From positions 265,366,736 through 265,430,735 of the forward strand of contig NC_061508.1 in assembly GCF_022539505.1 (NCBI RefSeq): 64,000 nucleotides of DNA. Direction: 5' to 3'. The stretch is from Lolium rigidum (taxonomy: Eukaryota > Streptophyta > Magnoliopsida > Poales > Poaceae). Below are positions 43,379-58,061 of the stretch, piece by piece. The notes beneath the pieces were generated by a model that did no database searches, had not been told where the DNA came from, and saw nothing but the letters and a program-made list of their open reading frames with translations. Position 1 is the first letter of the stretch. Every line of letters starts with the position of its first letter. The position numbers and the translations under genes are program-made.

Positions 43379-45082
43379 CTAGAAGCACAAGTAAACCATG
43401 ATAAATATCGTAAGATATGCTAGAAAGAATAAACAGTCTGGAACATACCATAAATTATTGACAGATAACAGGATGACAGAAATATTAGCAGCTTACAGTT
43501 ATATCATAAGTAACAACAAAAAAGTTCATTTTGAGATACACAAATATTTACCAGTCATGTAACACTGCAAGTCTTAATCAAATGAGACTTGCACGTGACC
43601 AATGTAATTTGCATCAAATATTGTCTATTCAGAATAAATGAAAACTCTAAATTGTAAAGCTTAATCAAAGATGAATATTTACAATATATATGATCAGAGT
43701 GGCATTTGAACCATGCAAGGGTGAAATACAACCAATTCTTGGAAAACATGATCATGTTGCTTATCCTGTCCTAGAATTAGCATTCCAAGTCTAAATCTTA
43801 ATATTATTATGCAAAAATATCAGCCATCATGGCTAAAATCTTGTCAAAATATATTAGTAATCACTAAGGATGACAAATTGCTTGTCAATCACTCTAAATT
43901 CAAGATGGTGTAGGATTATGATCGCCATTTTAAATTGCTTGTCACATTTTCAAGTATTAACTAAACACAGGTATCGAATCTAGTTGGGGGTGGTGAGACC
44001 CCACAAAATATTTCTCCATGTACAAAAATCATCAATCCCACAAGTAACAAGTTCACCGAGTATTAATTCATTGTTGGTTATATTTAGCATTGTTAGCGGC
44101 ATAACAAGAAACCAACAAAGACATTGATCAATGTTTCAAAAAAACACTGGTAAATAGTTCGGTATAGTATACTTGCAACAGTTAGGCTCAGGGTTCAACC
44201 ATGGGCAGGTGCTATACATAGAAGCCCATCGTCTATCTCTAAATAGAGATTTATCTTCAAACCCAGAATAATAAACACACTAGTTACTTCATTACTGAAG
44301 CAACACGTAAGTAGATGATACGGTGACAACAGCGCCAGGCACAGCTACCCGTAGGCTGATACCCACACGACAAAGAAAATGGCTTGCCTCATGCAACTGC
44401 AAAATCTAGTTTGTTCTGAAGTCCACTGACAATGAGAAATCAACTAAGCAAGCATGGACCCATTGTAAATGAGGCATGAACCATGTTAAACCTGAAGTTG
44501 AAAGGAATATATAACGGATACAAGTGCACAAGGAACAATACGAAATTCACTACAAATGAGCCAAATAACTCAACCTGAAATAAGTCAGAAATAACCACAG
44601 TGATGATAAGAATTAACTCAACCTGAAACTTTAAAGTAAACATTCAAAATAAAAAGATTATGGTGACAGGCAAGAAATACCTATTGTTATAAATTTTGTT
44701 TGGCCACACCATTCGTCTCCAACTCTCCATTCTCTTTCCTCATTATTCAACGCACAAGTGAATAATGCAGCAGTGGCCAAAAGCTAAATATGTCCAGCTA
44801 TGCTCTTGAAATGAGTGCTGTAGGGTGGCGCTGAGGCATGGATCCAGCGGAGGAGTGCATTTATATATCTTGATTGTGCAAAGATCATATATTGAGGATA
44901 CAACTACGTAATCGACTGATCTCCTAGAACAATTGTGCACGAAACGAAATGCGAAAATAACAGGAAGGGGAGGGTGACAGACTGATCTTACAGCATTCAC
45001 ACTTAACGTTGAACAAAAACGATTAAAAAATAGAGCAGGAAATCGAGTGACCTTGGAACAAACCTATTGTTCCAGTTGGCAG

Positions 45083-45240
45083 TTTTGCTCCTCAAGCCGC
45101 TCAATCGTCACATGTTGGTTCTTTAGTTTCCACCCGATATTGTTCAAGCACAAGTGTCATCTTATGTTTTTCTATCTCCAATTCAGATAGTTTAGGTCTT
45201 GATCCTGAATGCATTGAGAACATTAGCAACAAACTTTGGT
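45083..45240 (-). pseudogene. Coiled-coil-like gene fragment in the CACTA element
   Basis: The minus strand reads SRPKLSELEIEKHKMTLVL and, after a frameshift, NQHVTIERLEEQNCQLEQ, a heptad-like pattern. It looks like an exon of a coiled-coil protein broken by an indel. No parent gene is recognised. Confidence 0.4.
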
Positions 45241-45650
45241 GAAAACTAAAACTACTAGGTAATGGCTGACCCCATCCAGCATATTCAAACCAGATACTAG
45301 TTAAGAGATACATTTAAGCAAAACAACAAACAAAATCGAACACACCAGGATTTGTTAGAGGATACTGCATACAGTAACATATTTTTCCACAGCTGCTAAA
45401 TCTGATCTGCGTTAATGTTAAGTCAGAGCAAACTAACTTGCGTCTATGTTTGTAGTTTGAGAGCTTCCTCCTATAGTTTAATTTAGTGCAAGCTGGCACC
45501 TACTGTAGCCAAACACTGGTTGCGAAAACACATTATATTGGATAATGCAACATATATTTTCCAACTTTTCTAGTAATAAGTACAATACGCTGTTTTAACT
45601 CTTGATTTGCATGTCATCTGATGAACGGAACTGCGTTTTGAAACTGCAGG

Positions 45651-45737
45651 ATGAGCAACAAGATGGAGGTTGAGGCTGCAGTGGAGGCAACCGTCCAGTT
45701 CCTGAACAAGGCGGTGAAGCTGGATCTTTCTGTCTGA
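45651..45737 (+). other. Short exon-like ORF in the CACTA element
   Basis: After a CTGCAG acceptor-like site, 28 codons run from ATG to TGA (MSNKMEVEAAVEATVQFLNK...). Downstream, at about 46570-46650, further short AG/GT-bounded segments occur on the same strand. Possibly a third captured gene; weak. Confidence 0.25.
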
Positions 45738-47590
45738 GGATTTATCATTTTCCCCTCTGAAATTTATTCAGAGAGCGCTTAAATGTTACAGCTATATACA
45801 AAACATACCTAGTGGACTAACTAGCTGGATAATCTCACTAAACCTAGTGAATTAATCTCACCATGTAATTCTAGTTCGAGAGATTGTTCTATAGGTTTCA
45901 GAGTAGAGAAAATGAATACAACTTATCAGTACTTTATAATGTGAAATTTAAGTTATAATATTGCTTAACACTGTCCCACATTCTACATAGCTTTTTGGAT
46001 TTGTTGCCATTTCTAGTAGATTATTTCTCTATATCCAGAATTATTTTGATCAAATAATTGCCATTTCTAGTTGCCATCCACACTCTTACTGCCATGGTAC
46101 TGTCACATGATCTCTAATTTGATTTCGATTGTCATCTCCTTCCTCCCAGGCCGGCCACCATCTCCAGTTCTCAAATCCTTCAAGGTATGCTATCCTACTG
46201 TCCTACACCTCCGTTCCCCTGTCTCCCTTCTTGTTTTCTATCACGATAAACTACTAGAACTGCTGGGGCTGGGATTGGGAGTCTGTTTTCCACCCAGGCT
46301 AGAACTCCTGCATCCCTCAACCATATTCACATCACAGGTTAGATGAATGAGTCTGCTATTCCTTTGGCTGATTCATTCTTCCTTTTTCATCTAATCACAC
46401 CATACCACCTTTTCTTCTTCTTAGGGTTCTCTTGAATCCGTTTCAATTGGTGAAATAATACTAAGTTTCCGCAGGAGTGCTATTTGCTTGTTTTTAATTT
46501 TTGTATGATATAACATATAGTGTGTTTAGAGTTGTGTAGACAGTAACATATCTAGTGTGTTTCTGTTTACAGACGGATCTTCTCAAACCGAAAGGTAGGA
46601 TTGAGAAGAAAAGTCCTTATTTGCAGGAGCTACAAGATTGAAGGCAAGGTATAAATGATGCTTCGTTGTTTAAAGTCTACTACTATATACTTTTTCCTAT
46701 AGAACCCAGTTTTCTGTAATGCACGGCCTACTTTTTAGCCACTTTAAACATGCATGGGTTAATCTCTTCAACGAGCATGGTTAAGCTAACCCCCCTAATT
46801 CTTATTCATGTGCTCAGAGCCTTAATTGTCTAATAACACATCTCTGTTGAGCTTTTGCTCTCTATATACATTTCGATACGAGGTATTGTTACAGGATAAA
46901 AGTAATTCTTCTTTAAGCCTTCATATTCAGTTTTGGCCTATTACCTATGTAGAACCAACTAATATTTAGTTGCTACAAATGATTTTATTTTGTACTCTAA
47001 TATCTTTCCTGTAATAGGCTCCAGAAAGCTTTTGACCTACTGAATTTGTAAGTGCGAATATTAGACGATTTTCTTCACATTATTGCTGCAATTGGATTTT
47101 ATTTTCGCAATGGGTAATATATCTACTTCCCTGATATAAGGAACATAACTACTTCTATGGTTAGTCCGTTTATTCTAGATGTGATGGTAGGATGCTGATA
47201 TTGGAGGAACAAGCAAGCGAATCGGGAACAAAGAGCCTTGTTGGTCGGACAAGTAAGATGGAAGCCGATTAGATGAACCATGTTAGATGAACCTTGTTGT
47301 GTATTTTATCTAATGGTGTCAAACCATGTTGTTCATGATGTGGCGATGAACACTGTTGGTCATGGACATTAATTAGATGCATGGATTGTGAATCCTTGAA
47401 TGTTTCAAAATGTTGCTCACATTGGAGTTGATTCAACTGTTTTGATCAAGATATATACAATGCAGGAGTACATAGGTCTCAACTTTGTTGAGATCATCAA
47501 CTAATGGAGGCAACTAGCTAGTTCAGATTATCAAGTAAATTATTTCAGGTTAAACTTGTTCTAGTGGAATGTTCTATAGTAAACTTGTTC

Positions 47591-47670
47591 TAAATTATCA
47601 AGTAGTTTGGATTATCACCTAGTTTAGCTTTAAATTATCAAGTAGTTTGGATTATCACCTAGTTTAGCTT
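47591..47670 (+). repeat. 40-bp perfect tandem duplication
   Basis: 47591-47630 is repeated exactly at 47631-47670 (TAAATTATCAAGTAGTTTGG...). It is a recent slippage event inside the CACTA element. Confidence 0.95.
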
Positions 47671-47828
47671 TCAAGTTCTATGTGATGGTTTGTAGGAATT
47701 TAAGTGTTTAAATTATCTATTTTTATTACCAGATGTTTATGTCTGTTGTTTACACATAATTTGTTGTTTTTAACTTTGTTTGAATTTGTAACTAAGCACT
47801 TGAATTTGGTGTTGTTTCCATCTATAGA

Positions 47829-48175
47829 ATTTGGGGCATTTGTGAAACTGCCCCAATAGGTATATAGCAATTGGGGCACTTCTTGAAACTGCCTCAATAG
47901 GTGTATACCAATTGGGGCACTTCTCCAAACTGCCCCAATAGGTGTATACCTATTGGGGCACTTGTCCAAACTGCCCCAATAGGTGTATACCAATTGGGGC
48001 ACTTCTCAAAACTGCCCCAATAGGTGTATACCTATTGGGGCACTTGTCCAAACTGCCCCAATAGGTGTATACCAATTGGGGCACTTCTCAAAACTGCCCC
48101 AATAGATATCACCTATTGGGGCACTTCTCAAAACTGCCCCAATAGATAGAGCATTAGAGGCATTTTGGCAAAAAT
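47829..48175. repeat. Right subterminal repeats of the CACTA element
   Basis: About eight units of roughly 41 bp, each with TTGGGGCACTT and AACTGCCCCAA as an inverted pair, separated by TAGGTGTATACC. Related in sequence to the left array but with a different period. Confidence 0.9.
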
Positions 48176-48259
48176 GCCTCTAAAAGGGGGTATTTAGGGG
48201 CACTTTGAAAAGTGTCCCAGGGCAAAGTGCCCCTAAATCCCTACCGTGTAGTAGTGATG

Positions 48260-49402
48260 CCTGCCGGCTGCAGCAGCAGTCAGAGATAAGCGCGCATTGC
48301 ACCGGCCTGCGCGGCGTTTTATCCAGGTTCACGCGGATGTGCAGTGACACGGCAGGGCATGGCCGCCAGACTGCGCGCGCAGTCGATCGAACACGACGAC
48401 GCCTCGTGACGGCGAGGAAGGGGCGACCGCCGGCGGCCGGCCCCCTCCCATGTGACGGCCGGAGGCGGCGGGCATCTCGCAAACAGGCACTACTCCCCGC
48501 TGCTCCGCAAGTGGCCTTGCCGTTGTCATGACACTGTGTCACCGTGGCCGCATGTTTGGAGCTTGGGGCTGTGCGCCCGTGCCCACGATGCATGTCGTGC
48601 TCGATCCGTGTGTCGCAACTTGCACTGAATTATTGGGGACTGCCTCTGGCTGCAACTAGATTAGCAGTACTTCCTTCTGGCTCCAACCTAGATTTCAGAT
48701 CACATGCACCAAGTTTGATCCTACATTTTGACGGCTGTCTGCCTATATGCAGAAATAAACACGAGCAGATAGAGCATTTTGACGTCTGCTCACTGATGCG
48801 AACTTGGGCTCCGGCCGGTCTGTTCCGTGGTGTGTACTGTGTACTGCATGCCCCCAAGTCTCACCTCGAAATTGAATTGGAAGTAATCCCAAGCAGCTGA
48901 TCGATCACTTCCGCAGCTGATTGAAATAGTTAATCAACATCGGCAAAAGTACCAACACTAGCATCCCAAGCAGCTGATCCATCACTTCCGGAGCGATCCT
49001 GTTCTGCCTCTGCCTGATACTTAATTTAGTATTCTCTAGCTTAGATTTCACATCACATGTACCAAGTTTTTAGCTAAATTTTGACGACTGTCTTTCCAAA
49101 ATAAGAGTGAAAATATTGAAAAGATGAAGCATTTTGGTGTCTGCTACTGATGCGAAACTGGGCTCTGTTGTGATGCTACCTCTATCAGTAATCCCAAAAA
49201 GCTGATAGATCTTTGTGAATTATGTTCTTGATTAATTCATCATTACAATTGCCAAAAACAAAATGGAAAAAGTGACCGGATTACTAGACCCATATATATA
49301 GGTAAATAGCAGCCTTTTTGACTATTTCATATCGAAGATGTCCTCGCGAGTTGGACAGGACTGGACTTCAGTCTTCACCACACATTCATCCTCCTCGGGA
49401 CC
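48260..49402. other. Region 3' of the first peroxidase gene, with a diverged duplication
   Basis: The first 280 bases are GC-rich with no supported gene. A segment at about 48676-48900 (TAGATTTCAGATCACATG..., GACGGCTGTCT..., TGATGCGAA-TGGGCTC..., AGTAATCCCAA) recurs in diverged form at about 49036-49215, a tandem duplication with a 360-bp period. No genes. Confidence 0.6.
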
Positions 49403-50612
<1,210 letters not shown>

Positions 50613-50701
50613 CTAGGCTACTAGCGATGTAGTGATCCTACCACCAGAAGAGATGACTCTACTAGTGGTTCATGTGAGCGTAACCGAGACAGAGGAACGC
50701 G

Positions 50702-50710
50702 TATATATAG
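50702..50710 (-). promoter_or_regulatory. TATA box of peroxidase 1
   Basis: CTATATATA on the minus strand, about 125 bases upstream of the ATG at 50579, a suitable distance for a short 5' UTR. Confidence 0.65.
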
Positions 50711-51638
50711 TGTATGTCTCCGGCTAGATCGTGCTTGCATATGGCGACCGCCATGGAGAAATTGGCTGGACGCCTGAACTCGAGCTGGATGGGTTGACTA
50801 ATCTGCATGCTGGAGCCTGACGGTGGGCAGATTAAGGTTGGACTCTAGTGTTAGCGCCGGATCAGATCGATGCATAGCACGATGGTGTGGGTCAGATCGA
50901 TGCATGCATAAGTGCAACTTGGGCTTGAAGAATTGATTCATATTGGAGTGGTTGACGCATGGGAGTCAGGGAGTGTACTGTCTGTCCAAAGAGTGGATCA
51001 ATAGGACAGGAGTCCCTGCAGGTCACTGGCTAAACGATATTCTTTACGCACCTCTACATTTTTAGATGCCATTTTTTTTTTCCAAACGATCCACCAAGGA
51101 TCGAATTTTCATTATCAGGGGAGATAACGAAAATACAGCAGTGTTCACGAACAGCAAAACAAAAGCGGAGGATCGCCGCCTAATGCTAGCGTTTTTAGGG
51201 GGGAATATTACAGAACCAGCATCTAAAAGTTTTATAATTTTATACTATAAGCATCTGTGTTGAGCTTAGTTAGGTGTGACATGTGCACAATCGAGTCACG
51301 CCGTCTTCGATCTTCCTTCAAAAAAATGGTTGTGGCTATTTATTTATTGACTGAAAATTAATTTTGTTCTCAGATAATTTCATTAAATTTCAGTTGCAAC
51401 TGATGTTATAATTGATAACTAGCACGAATCACGAAAAAAATCTAACATTATAGGATTTAACCACAAAGCTGAGAACTAGTAAAACCTTTAAAAAATAGTT
51501 AGCTGCGTGGAAACTGAGCCCCAACCTTTACTCACGTTCGGACACAAAATATAATGGGCATGGGTTCTGCACAATCGGCCTATATCAAAGCTTGATATGC
51601 TTGCAGTTCTAATCACGAGTATAATCATTTGTTACCTA
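50711..51638. other. Upstream region of peroxidase 1
   Basis: Contains the presumed promoter and then AT-rich sequence. A segment near 51070-51260 begins after a T-tract and may be an old retroelement 3' end; it has no motif I can assign. A direct repeat GATCAGATCGATGCAT occurs around 50862-50910. No other gene seen. Confidence 0.4.
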
Positions 51639-51830
51639 CAGGGGCGAAGCCAGAAATAAAGATCACTGGTGTCATCCCTCTTAATCTACCGGTGTCATTT
51701 TGTATTTCTAAGAACATTGATTAATTTACAAGGGAAATTGTAGAAATCCATTGGGATCATTTGACACCAATCAACACGAAATCCATTGGGATCATTTGAC
51801 ACCAATCAACACATGCTAGCTCCGCCCCTG
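51639..51830. mobile_element. hAT-type MITE (192 bp)
   Basis: Ends CAGGGGCGAAGCCAG and (reversed) CAGGGGCGGAGCTAG, with an exact 8-bp target duplication GTTACCTA at 51631-51638 and 51831-51838. The 8-bp target and CAGGGG ends are hAT features. Inside, a block AAATCCATTGGGATCATTTG is duplicated in tandem. Confidence 0.9.
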
Positions 51831-51838
51831 GTTACCTA

Positions 51839-53320
51839 CTCGGATTGTTTTGCCACTGATTCCAATAATTAATACGAGCTTTAAGTCAGGTATGCCTGAT
51901 AATGCCACTTAAGTGTACACATTGATCTTCGCAATCTTTCACAGTTTTACGTCCTATGCTTAGGGCTTATTCGATATTAGTGTTTTTTAAGGAATTACTA
52001 GCAAAAGTGCCCGTGCGTTGCACCGGGAAAAAAATAACGAAACACTTCAAAAAGACAATCTGTGTTTACACTAATATTATATTGCAAGAGGCTCGCTGCA
52101 CTAACTTGTAATACTGTAGACTGGTAATAATTGTGAGCCTCATTCTTAAATTTTATTAAGATATTCAAACGAATTTACAGTTAGTAGAAACATAAAAAAT
52201 TCCAAAGGTTTCAAAATTTAGTACTGAAAACATGAGTACGGCTTAAATTTCGCATGACAATCTAATAAGCCGAGCAACGTAGCTTTACTTTGGCTTTTCT
52301 CCCATCTTCTCCTCCAACATAGACCAATAATATCTCTTTATATGTCCACTTATATAATCCTCTAGATAAATTGCACTCGGTTTGTATTAATATGGTGTAG
52401 TCTTTAAATGACACTCTGTATATTTCAGTAACATATATGATTTTTACTACAAAATTTATAATATGGTTAGTCTTTAAATGACACTCTATATTTTACAATG
52501 GTTTAGAATTTCAATGTAAAAGTATTTATATTTTAAGTTACATACAAATAATAAAATTTGACTCATTTAATATTTTTGAAATGTAACTCGGCATCCCTGC
52601 ATTCGTAGTTTCTGCAAAATAGGCAAAGATAGCAAACACAAAAAATTGCCAAGCCACATAGTTTTGGGTAGCTCACTCGAGGACTGCTCTAGTCCCTTGG
52701 CTATTATTAAAGAACTCCCGGGAAAGAGATGGTCAATCTCCAATAACAATCCTCATCCTCAACTGCCAGAGGCACTTAGCGGAGCTCCCGGCGACGGGCA
52801 CGAACCTGTCGATTTCTTCCTCCTGCCCGCCGCTGGGACCAAATTCTCACTCGTCGCATGACCGGCAGCCCCAAATTCTCTCTCGCCGGTGATATCTTGG
52901 CAAGCTCGTTTTTATGACGGGTTACGTAGTTTTTCCCATCACTTTTCCCTGCTGGAGTTTAACGTCCGCAAAGTTTGATTCCAAATCTACAAAAGTGGCG
53001 ATTTAGACAGAGTAAAAACGCCCATTGCAATATAATTATTAGCTACAATACCAGCATTTGACCAGTCTATGATAGACAAAGGAAAATACTAAAGCGAATA
53101 ATCTAACTTGGGTATAACTCATATCTCTCCTCATTTATTATGTTATTATGCTACTTGCATTAGCAAAAACGTTGAGCTAAGTAATCTGCAGTAGCGTTTA
53201 CCTCTTGATTCTGTCACAGAACTGAGTTCAGCATAAGTATGTAGAGACACAACTTTACACTACTATTAGGGCATGTGAAAACGCAAAGTCGTAGCCAGAT
53301 CTGAATATGCAATTCTTCCT
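51839..53320. other. AT-rich intergenic region
   Basis: No gene supported. At 52003 the sequence AGTGCCCGTGCGTTGCACCGGG occurs, a motif widespread in grass repeats, so part of this region is probably transposon-derived. 52640-52900 is richer in GC but its frames are broken. Confidence 0.35.
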
Positions 53321-53761
53321 TCACTTGACACGAGCAGTTTGAATACAAATAATATAGATGCTGCTTGTCTCAGAGAAATCTTCAACACATTCAGTAGGAG
53401 GATTAACAGAGGGAACACGTCCACCAGCTCGCAGGATTTCTGGTGGGCCTCCTAGGCTCCTAGTGCTGATCCTACGAGGACTTGGATTGGACGACCACGT
53501 AGGCAGAGTCGGCTGCGGGCAGATGATCACGAGCGACCAGACTGGATCCACTGTGTTCGCTGACCGGGTTTATACTTTATTCGTCCCGTCGTCACCTAGA
53601 TCGTATTGTTTCTGAAGCCACGGTTTGGGCTCCGTGGTCGTAGGGGTCCGTCGCAGATTCGATTGAGAATAGAAGCGATTTGGTTCCTCGACACCCCGTT
53701 GCATGGATCGGCCGGAAAGCTTGGCGAGCGCAGAGAACATCTGAGACTTGAGGTCTGCCAT
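53321..53761 (-). pseudogene. Small gene-like frame with one internal stop
   Basis: An ATG at 53761 opens 63 codons (MADLKSQMFSALAKLSG...) ending in TAA at 53570-53572. The same frame is then open for another 82 codons to TGA at 53321-53323, including RISTRSLGGPPEILRAGG and PSVNPPTECVEDF. Thus a single TAA splits an otherwise continuous frame of about 146 codons. A CTATAAATA box lies 126 bases upstream. The region is more GC-rich than its surroundings. No signal peptide or known domain is seen. It may be a recently disabled gene, a true 63-residue gene with a 3' UTR, or a sequencing error. The family is not recognised. Confidence 0.4.
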
Positions 53762-53886
53762 GTCCGCGTTCTTCGACGACGCCGTGCCGGCAGCAAGGCA
53801 GGGTTCGGCGCCCGCGTTGCGCTAGAACCTTGTAGGGGATTTGGATACAGCGATCGGTATTGCGGCGTGGGGGCCTGCCACTCGTA

Positions 53887-53895
53887 TATTTATAG
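53887..53895 (-). promoter_or_regulatory. TATA box of the small gene-like frame
   Basis: CTATAAATA on the minus strand, 126 bases before the ATG at 53761. This matches the 116-125-base spacing of the two peroxidase genes. Confidence 0.45.
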
Positions 53896-54606
53896 TAGGC
53901 GATGGCAACACGATCGAGTCCTTTACCATACCCACACGGAGGGAGTATTTGAACAGGACACGGTGTCTGCGATGGAAGATTGAAGGAGGAGACGTACGAA
54001 ACCAAAAACACATGACGGACAATGGAAACAATACGGACCGAACCGCGGAAACACTTCTCCCTTTATTATTAGGTATAGATTGGGATAATGTTTCTCGGGA
54101 TTGGACATAATCCCTACCTTCATCCTATCCCATTATTTTCACGGTTATATCTCATCTCCAACTCAAAGGTCGAGATCTAACCACTAGAGAGGAATGGTGA
54201 GGCAAACACTATTGCATGATGAGAAACGTAGCAGAGCAAACACATGATGAGGCAAGCCACTCAAGATTAATATGAAGCAATACTGAAGAGGTGACTTCGT
54301 CAACCAATCAGAACTATTAGATGGTGAATAGCAAGTGAAGGGAGACAAGTTCACATGATTTGTTTCCACCGAGTTCGACATTGCCGACACCATCTCAATG
54401 TCTCTGTTTGAAAAGGCAGTGCAGAGATGCACCCAAATCCAACCGACCTCACCCCGTTAATGACTATTCCTCCTTCTCCATTAGTGTGAGCCCACCGGTT
54501 TCACCCGATCATTAATGACAAATCTTCTGTAGGTAATCTCTAGATCTTTCGCCTTGGCCACTCCACACCTTGGACGCTCGACGACTACACATGTCCTGCC
54601 CAGACC

Positions 54607-55588
54607 TAAGGATGGAAATTTTATCAATGGATCCGCGTATCTGCAGATATCCAACCTGTAGGTCACATGTATGGAGGGATAACTACGCCCATGGATTTCA
54701 TTGGACCCGCTAACTCATGGGTTGGACACAGGTAGAGATTTTGCGCCATGGATATCCAATGGATATCCGACTCACATGTGGGACCCAAATGTTAGATATG
54801 GGATCTTTTGTTTGTTTGCCTAGCTCCCCCTCTCCCCTCTCCTACATCACATGACAAACTTCAGCTATACCACATCACTTCCACTGCAAAAATGAGTTAG
54901 GCGCTTCTAATGCTTCTTGCTAGATTACGTAGCTCTATGGCTTTGACGAAAACCGTTGCTCCCTACGTGGCCATTGACCACAGTTTCATGATTGTTGTTT
55001 GACACCCAACATATTTGAAGATATCGAAGGCCCCGCTAAACGATCAACCATACGCGTGCCCCGCTAAACTCACAATGTCACGAAGATTAAAATAGCAAGA
55101 AGAGGGCGACAAATGATAATCATCATCATACCAGTTATCCACTTAAACTCTAACCGCACCTTGCATCTATGCATAAACCTGACTCGAATACACTCGAATA
55201 CCATTTTGGGAGAAGGTGCTACGCAAGAGCATTTGCAAAGGAGTAGATGATCATTTGCAACAGAAAAGGCACCCAATTGCGCTCTCGCTCCTTTTATTAT
55301 TTCCTCTTTGTTAGATAATAACTTAATGTTTTATTCCTATCAACCTTCGAATCGATCAGCTCTGGGATATGCTTAGGTCGCCGAATCTAGCAGGTTGCAC
55401 ACCGGGTTGTACCCAGGGGAACGTGCACACCTGGCTCTCCAAACCCGCGTTATCATGTCAACCAGATATCTATTGGATATCCACGAGGTAGAACCTCTTT
55501 TCGTTCCCACCCCATGAGTTAGCGAATATCAGCCCTCCATACTTGTCCCCAGCAAGCCGGATATCCATGAATAAAATTGTCATCCTTA
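54607..55588. mobile_element. Foldback element with long inverted ends
   Basis: The left arm (54607 to about 54778, TAAGGATGGAAATTTTATC...) is similar to the reverse complement of the right arm (about 55455-55588). Shared landmarks are ATGGATAT(C)C, GTATGGAGGG, GCTAACTCATGGG and GGATATCCAAT. Between the arms are about 680 bases with no gene. Long terminal inverted repeats suggest a Mutator-like or foldback element; no exact target duplication is visible, so it is old. Confidence 0.6.
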
Positions 55589-55597
55589 CTCCCAGCA

Positions 55598-56366
55598 TGC
55601 CAATGGCCATGCTGCTCTTCTTCCCGCACATGCTACAGTCAGCGGAAACCCTTCCTACCGGAGGCATGCTGTTAAGTGTTTACCAACAATTAAGAGATGT
55701 TATCACTCCATAAAAGTTAATATCACGCAACACCACAACTCGAAATATTTTACTCAATTCCGGTTTGTTATGATATTATGTACTTTGAGAACAATATTGA
55801 TCATTAATTTGGTCAATAAAATATTAGATATCTACCATAAAAAATATACTGTTGGCAACTTCTTTCGAATATAAATTGAATGCCATTTTTTTTTAATGAT
55901 ACATACCTCATATTTTGTTGATCAAAAAGATGGTGTTTTATTTTGCTCGAAGTAAGTAAAACCTAATACCCTGCATTCTCGGTTTGGTCAAAAGTCAATC
56001 TATGTAAAGTTGAACCAAACATATACATAAACATATAAACATTTTTAATAGTGAATATATAATATAAAAATGTATTTTATGAAAATTCTAATAATCTTCA
56101 TTGCATAGTGTAGATGTCGATATTTTTAATACATTCTTAATCAAAGTTTGCGATGTTTGGCTTTGACTAAACACATAATGCAGGACAATTTTGAAAAGAG
56201 GGAGTACATCCATTAGGCAGATAACAAGGAGGTTTTCAAGGCTTAACTGTACACATCCCGATTATCAGAGCCCATAATAACATTCATAGTGGCGAGTGTC
56301 GGCTGCCGGTAAAAATATAATCTCATAAAGTTTGTGGTCCGATGCTAGCCAGAAACAGGCGATACC
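55598..56366. other. AT-rich region between the foldback element and peroxidase 2
   Basis: No gene. Contains a degenerate Stowaway MITE (next entry). 56210-56366 is the 3' flank of peroxidase 2. Confidence 0.5.
55960..56207. mobile_element. Degenerate Stowaway-type MITE
   Basis: The right end AGAGGGAGTAC matches the Stowaway terminus read in reverse. Halves with TTTGGTCAAAAGTC and GTTTGGCTTTGACTAA are inverted to each other around an AT-rich centre, the usual layout of the group. The left terminus is eroded. Confidence 0.5.
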
Positions 56367-57504
<1,138 letters not shown>

Positions 57505-57583
57505 CTACGTACGACAAATAAAGCAGAGAAGAATGGATTTGATGGAGCTAAGTGACAAGGGAGGTACAAGAGAGAATGTGTTG

Positions 57584-57592
57584 TATTTATAG
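57584..57592 (-). promoter_or_regulatory. TATA box of peroxidase 2
   Basis: CTATAAATA on the minus strand, 116 bases upstream of the ATG at 57468. Confidence 0.7.
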
Positions 57593-58061
57593 CTCGCGCT
57601 CAATCAGCTGCTGATTGTTGGTCTCACGGCTGCGGTAGTGCGCGGCGCACCATGGTGCGCGTGGCCGGCGATCGAGCAGCTAATCAGGATATGCCAGTCC
57701 TCGCTTTGGGGAACAAAGGCGGAGCGCGACCGGGGGCATCATCCGTCTTTGCGTGGTGTGCGAAGCTTCAGAACATGATAAAAAGCGGCGCCTTAACTCT
57801 GGTTTTGCCGGCGATTGGACGTGAGTGGGCGCCGTCGACTGAGAGGGTGCATCTGTTTGGCGGCTATAATGTTGAAGCGTCCCAGAAAATATGATGGCTG
57901 AAAACTAGTCGTTGGAGCCCAATTAGGACTGACGGAAACGGAGAACATCTGCGACTGCGCGCTGGCCACCACCATTGGCCCTGCATGTGCATGTGCCGCG
58001 GTGCGCGCGCTAGTGCGAGTGCGTTCCTCCGTTCGTGCTTCACAACTCGATCTTGCACCAA
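57593..58061. other. Upstream region of peroxidase 2
   Basis: Probable promoter sequence, GC-rich, without a further gene. Short frames here lack start context and are not supported. Confidence 0.4.

Larger units (their letters stand above)
39818..48256. mobile_element. CACTA transposon with captured gene fragments (8439 bp)
   Basis: The left end CACTACTGTACGGTCC and the reversed right end CACTACTACACGGTAG are inverted repeats that continue into TTTAGGGGCAC on both sides. The 3-bp target duplication ATG lies at 39815-39817 and 48257-48259. Both ends carry dense subterminal repeats. These are defining CACTA (En/Spm) features. I find no transposase, so it is probably non-autonomous. The AT-rich interior holds exon-like fragments, including one from a MAP3K-epsilon kinase. 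The element sits about 1.1 kb from the 3' end of a peroxidase gene. Confidence 0.9.
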
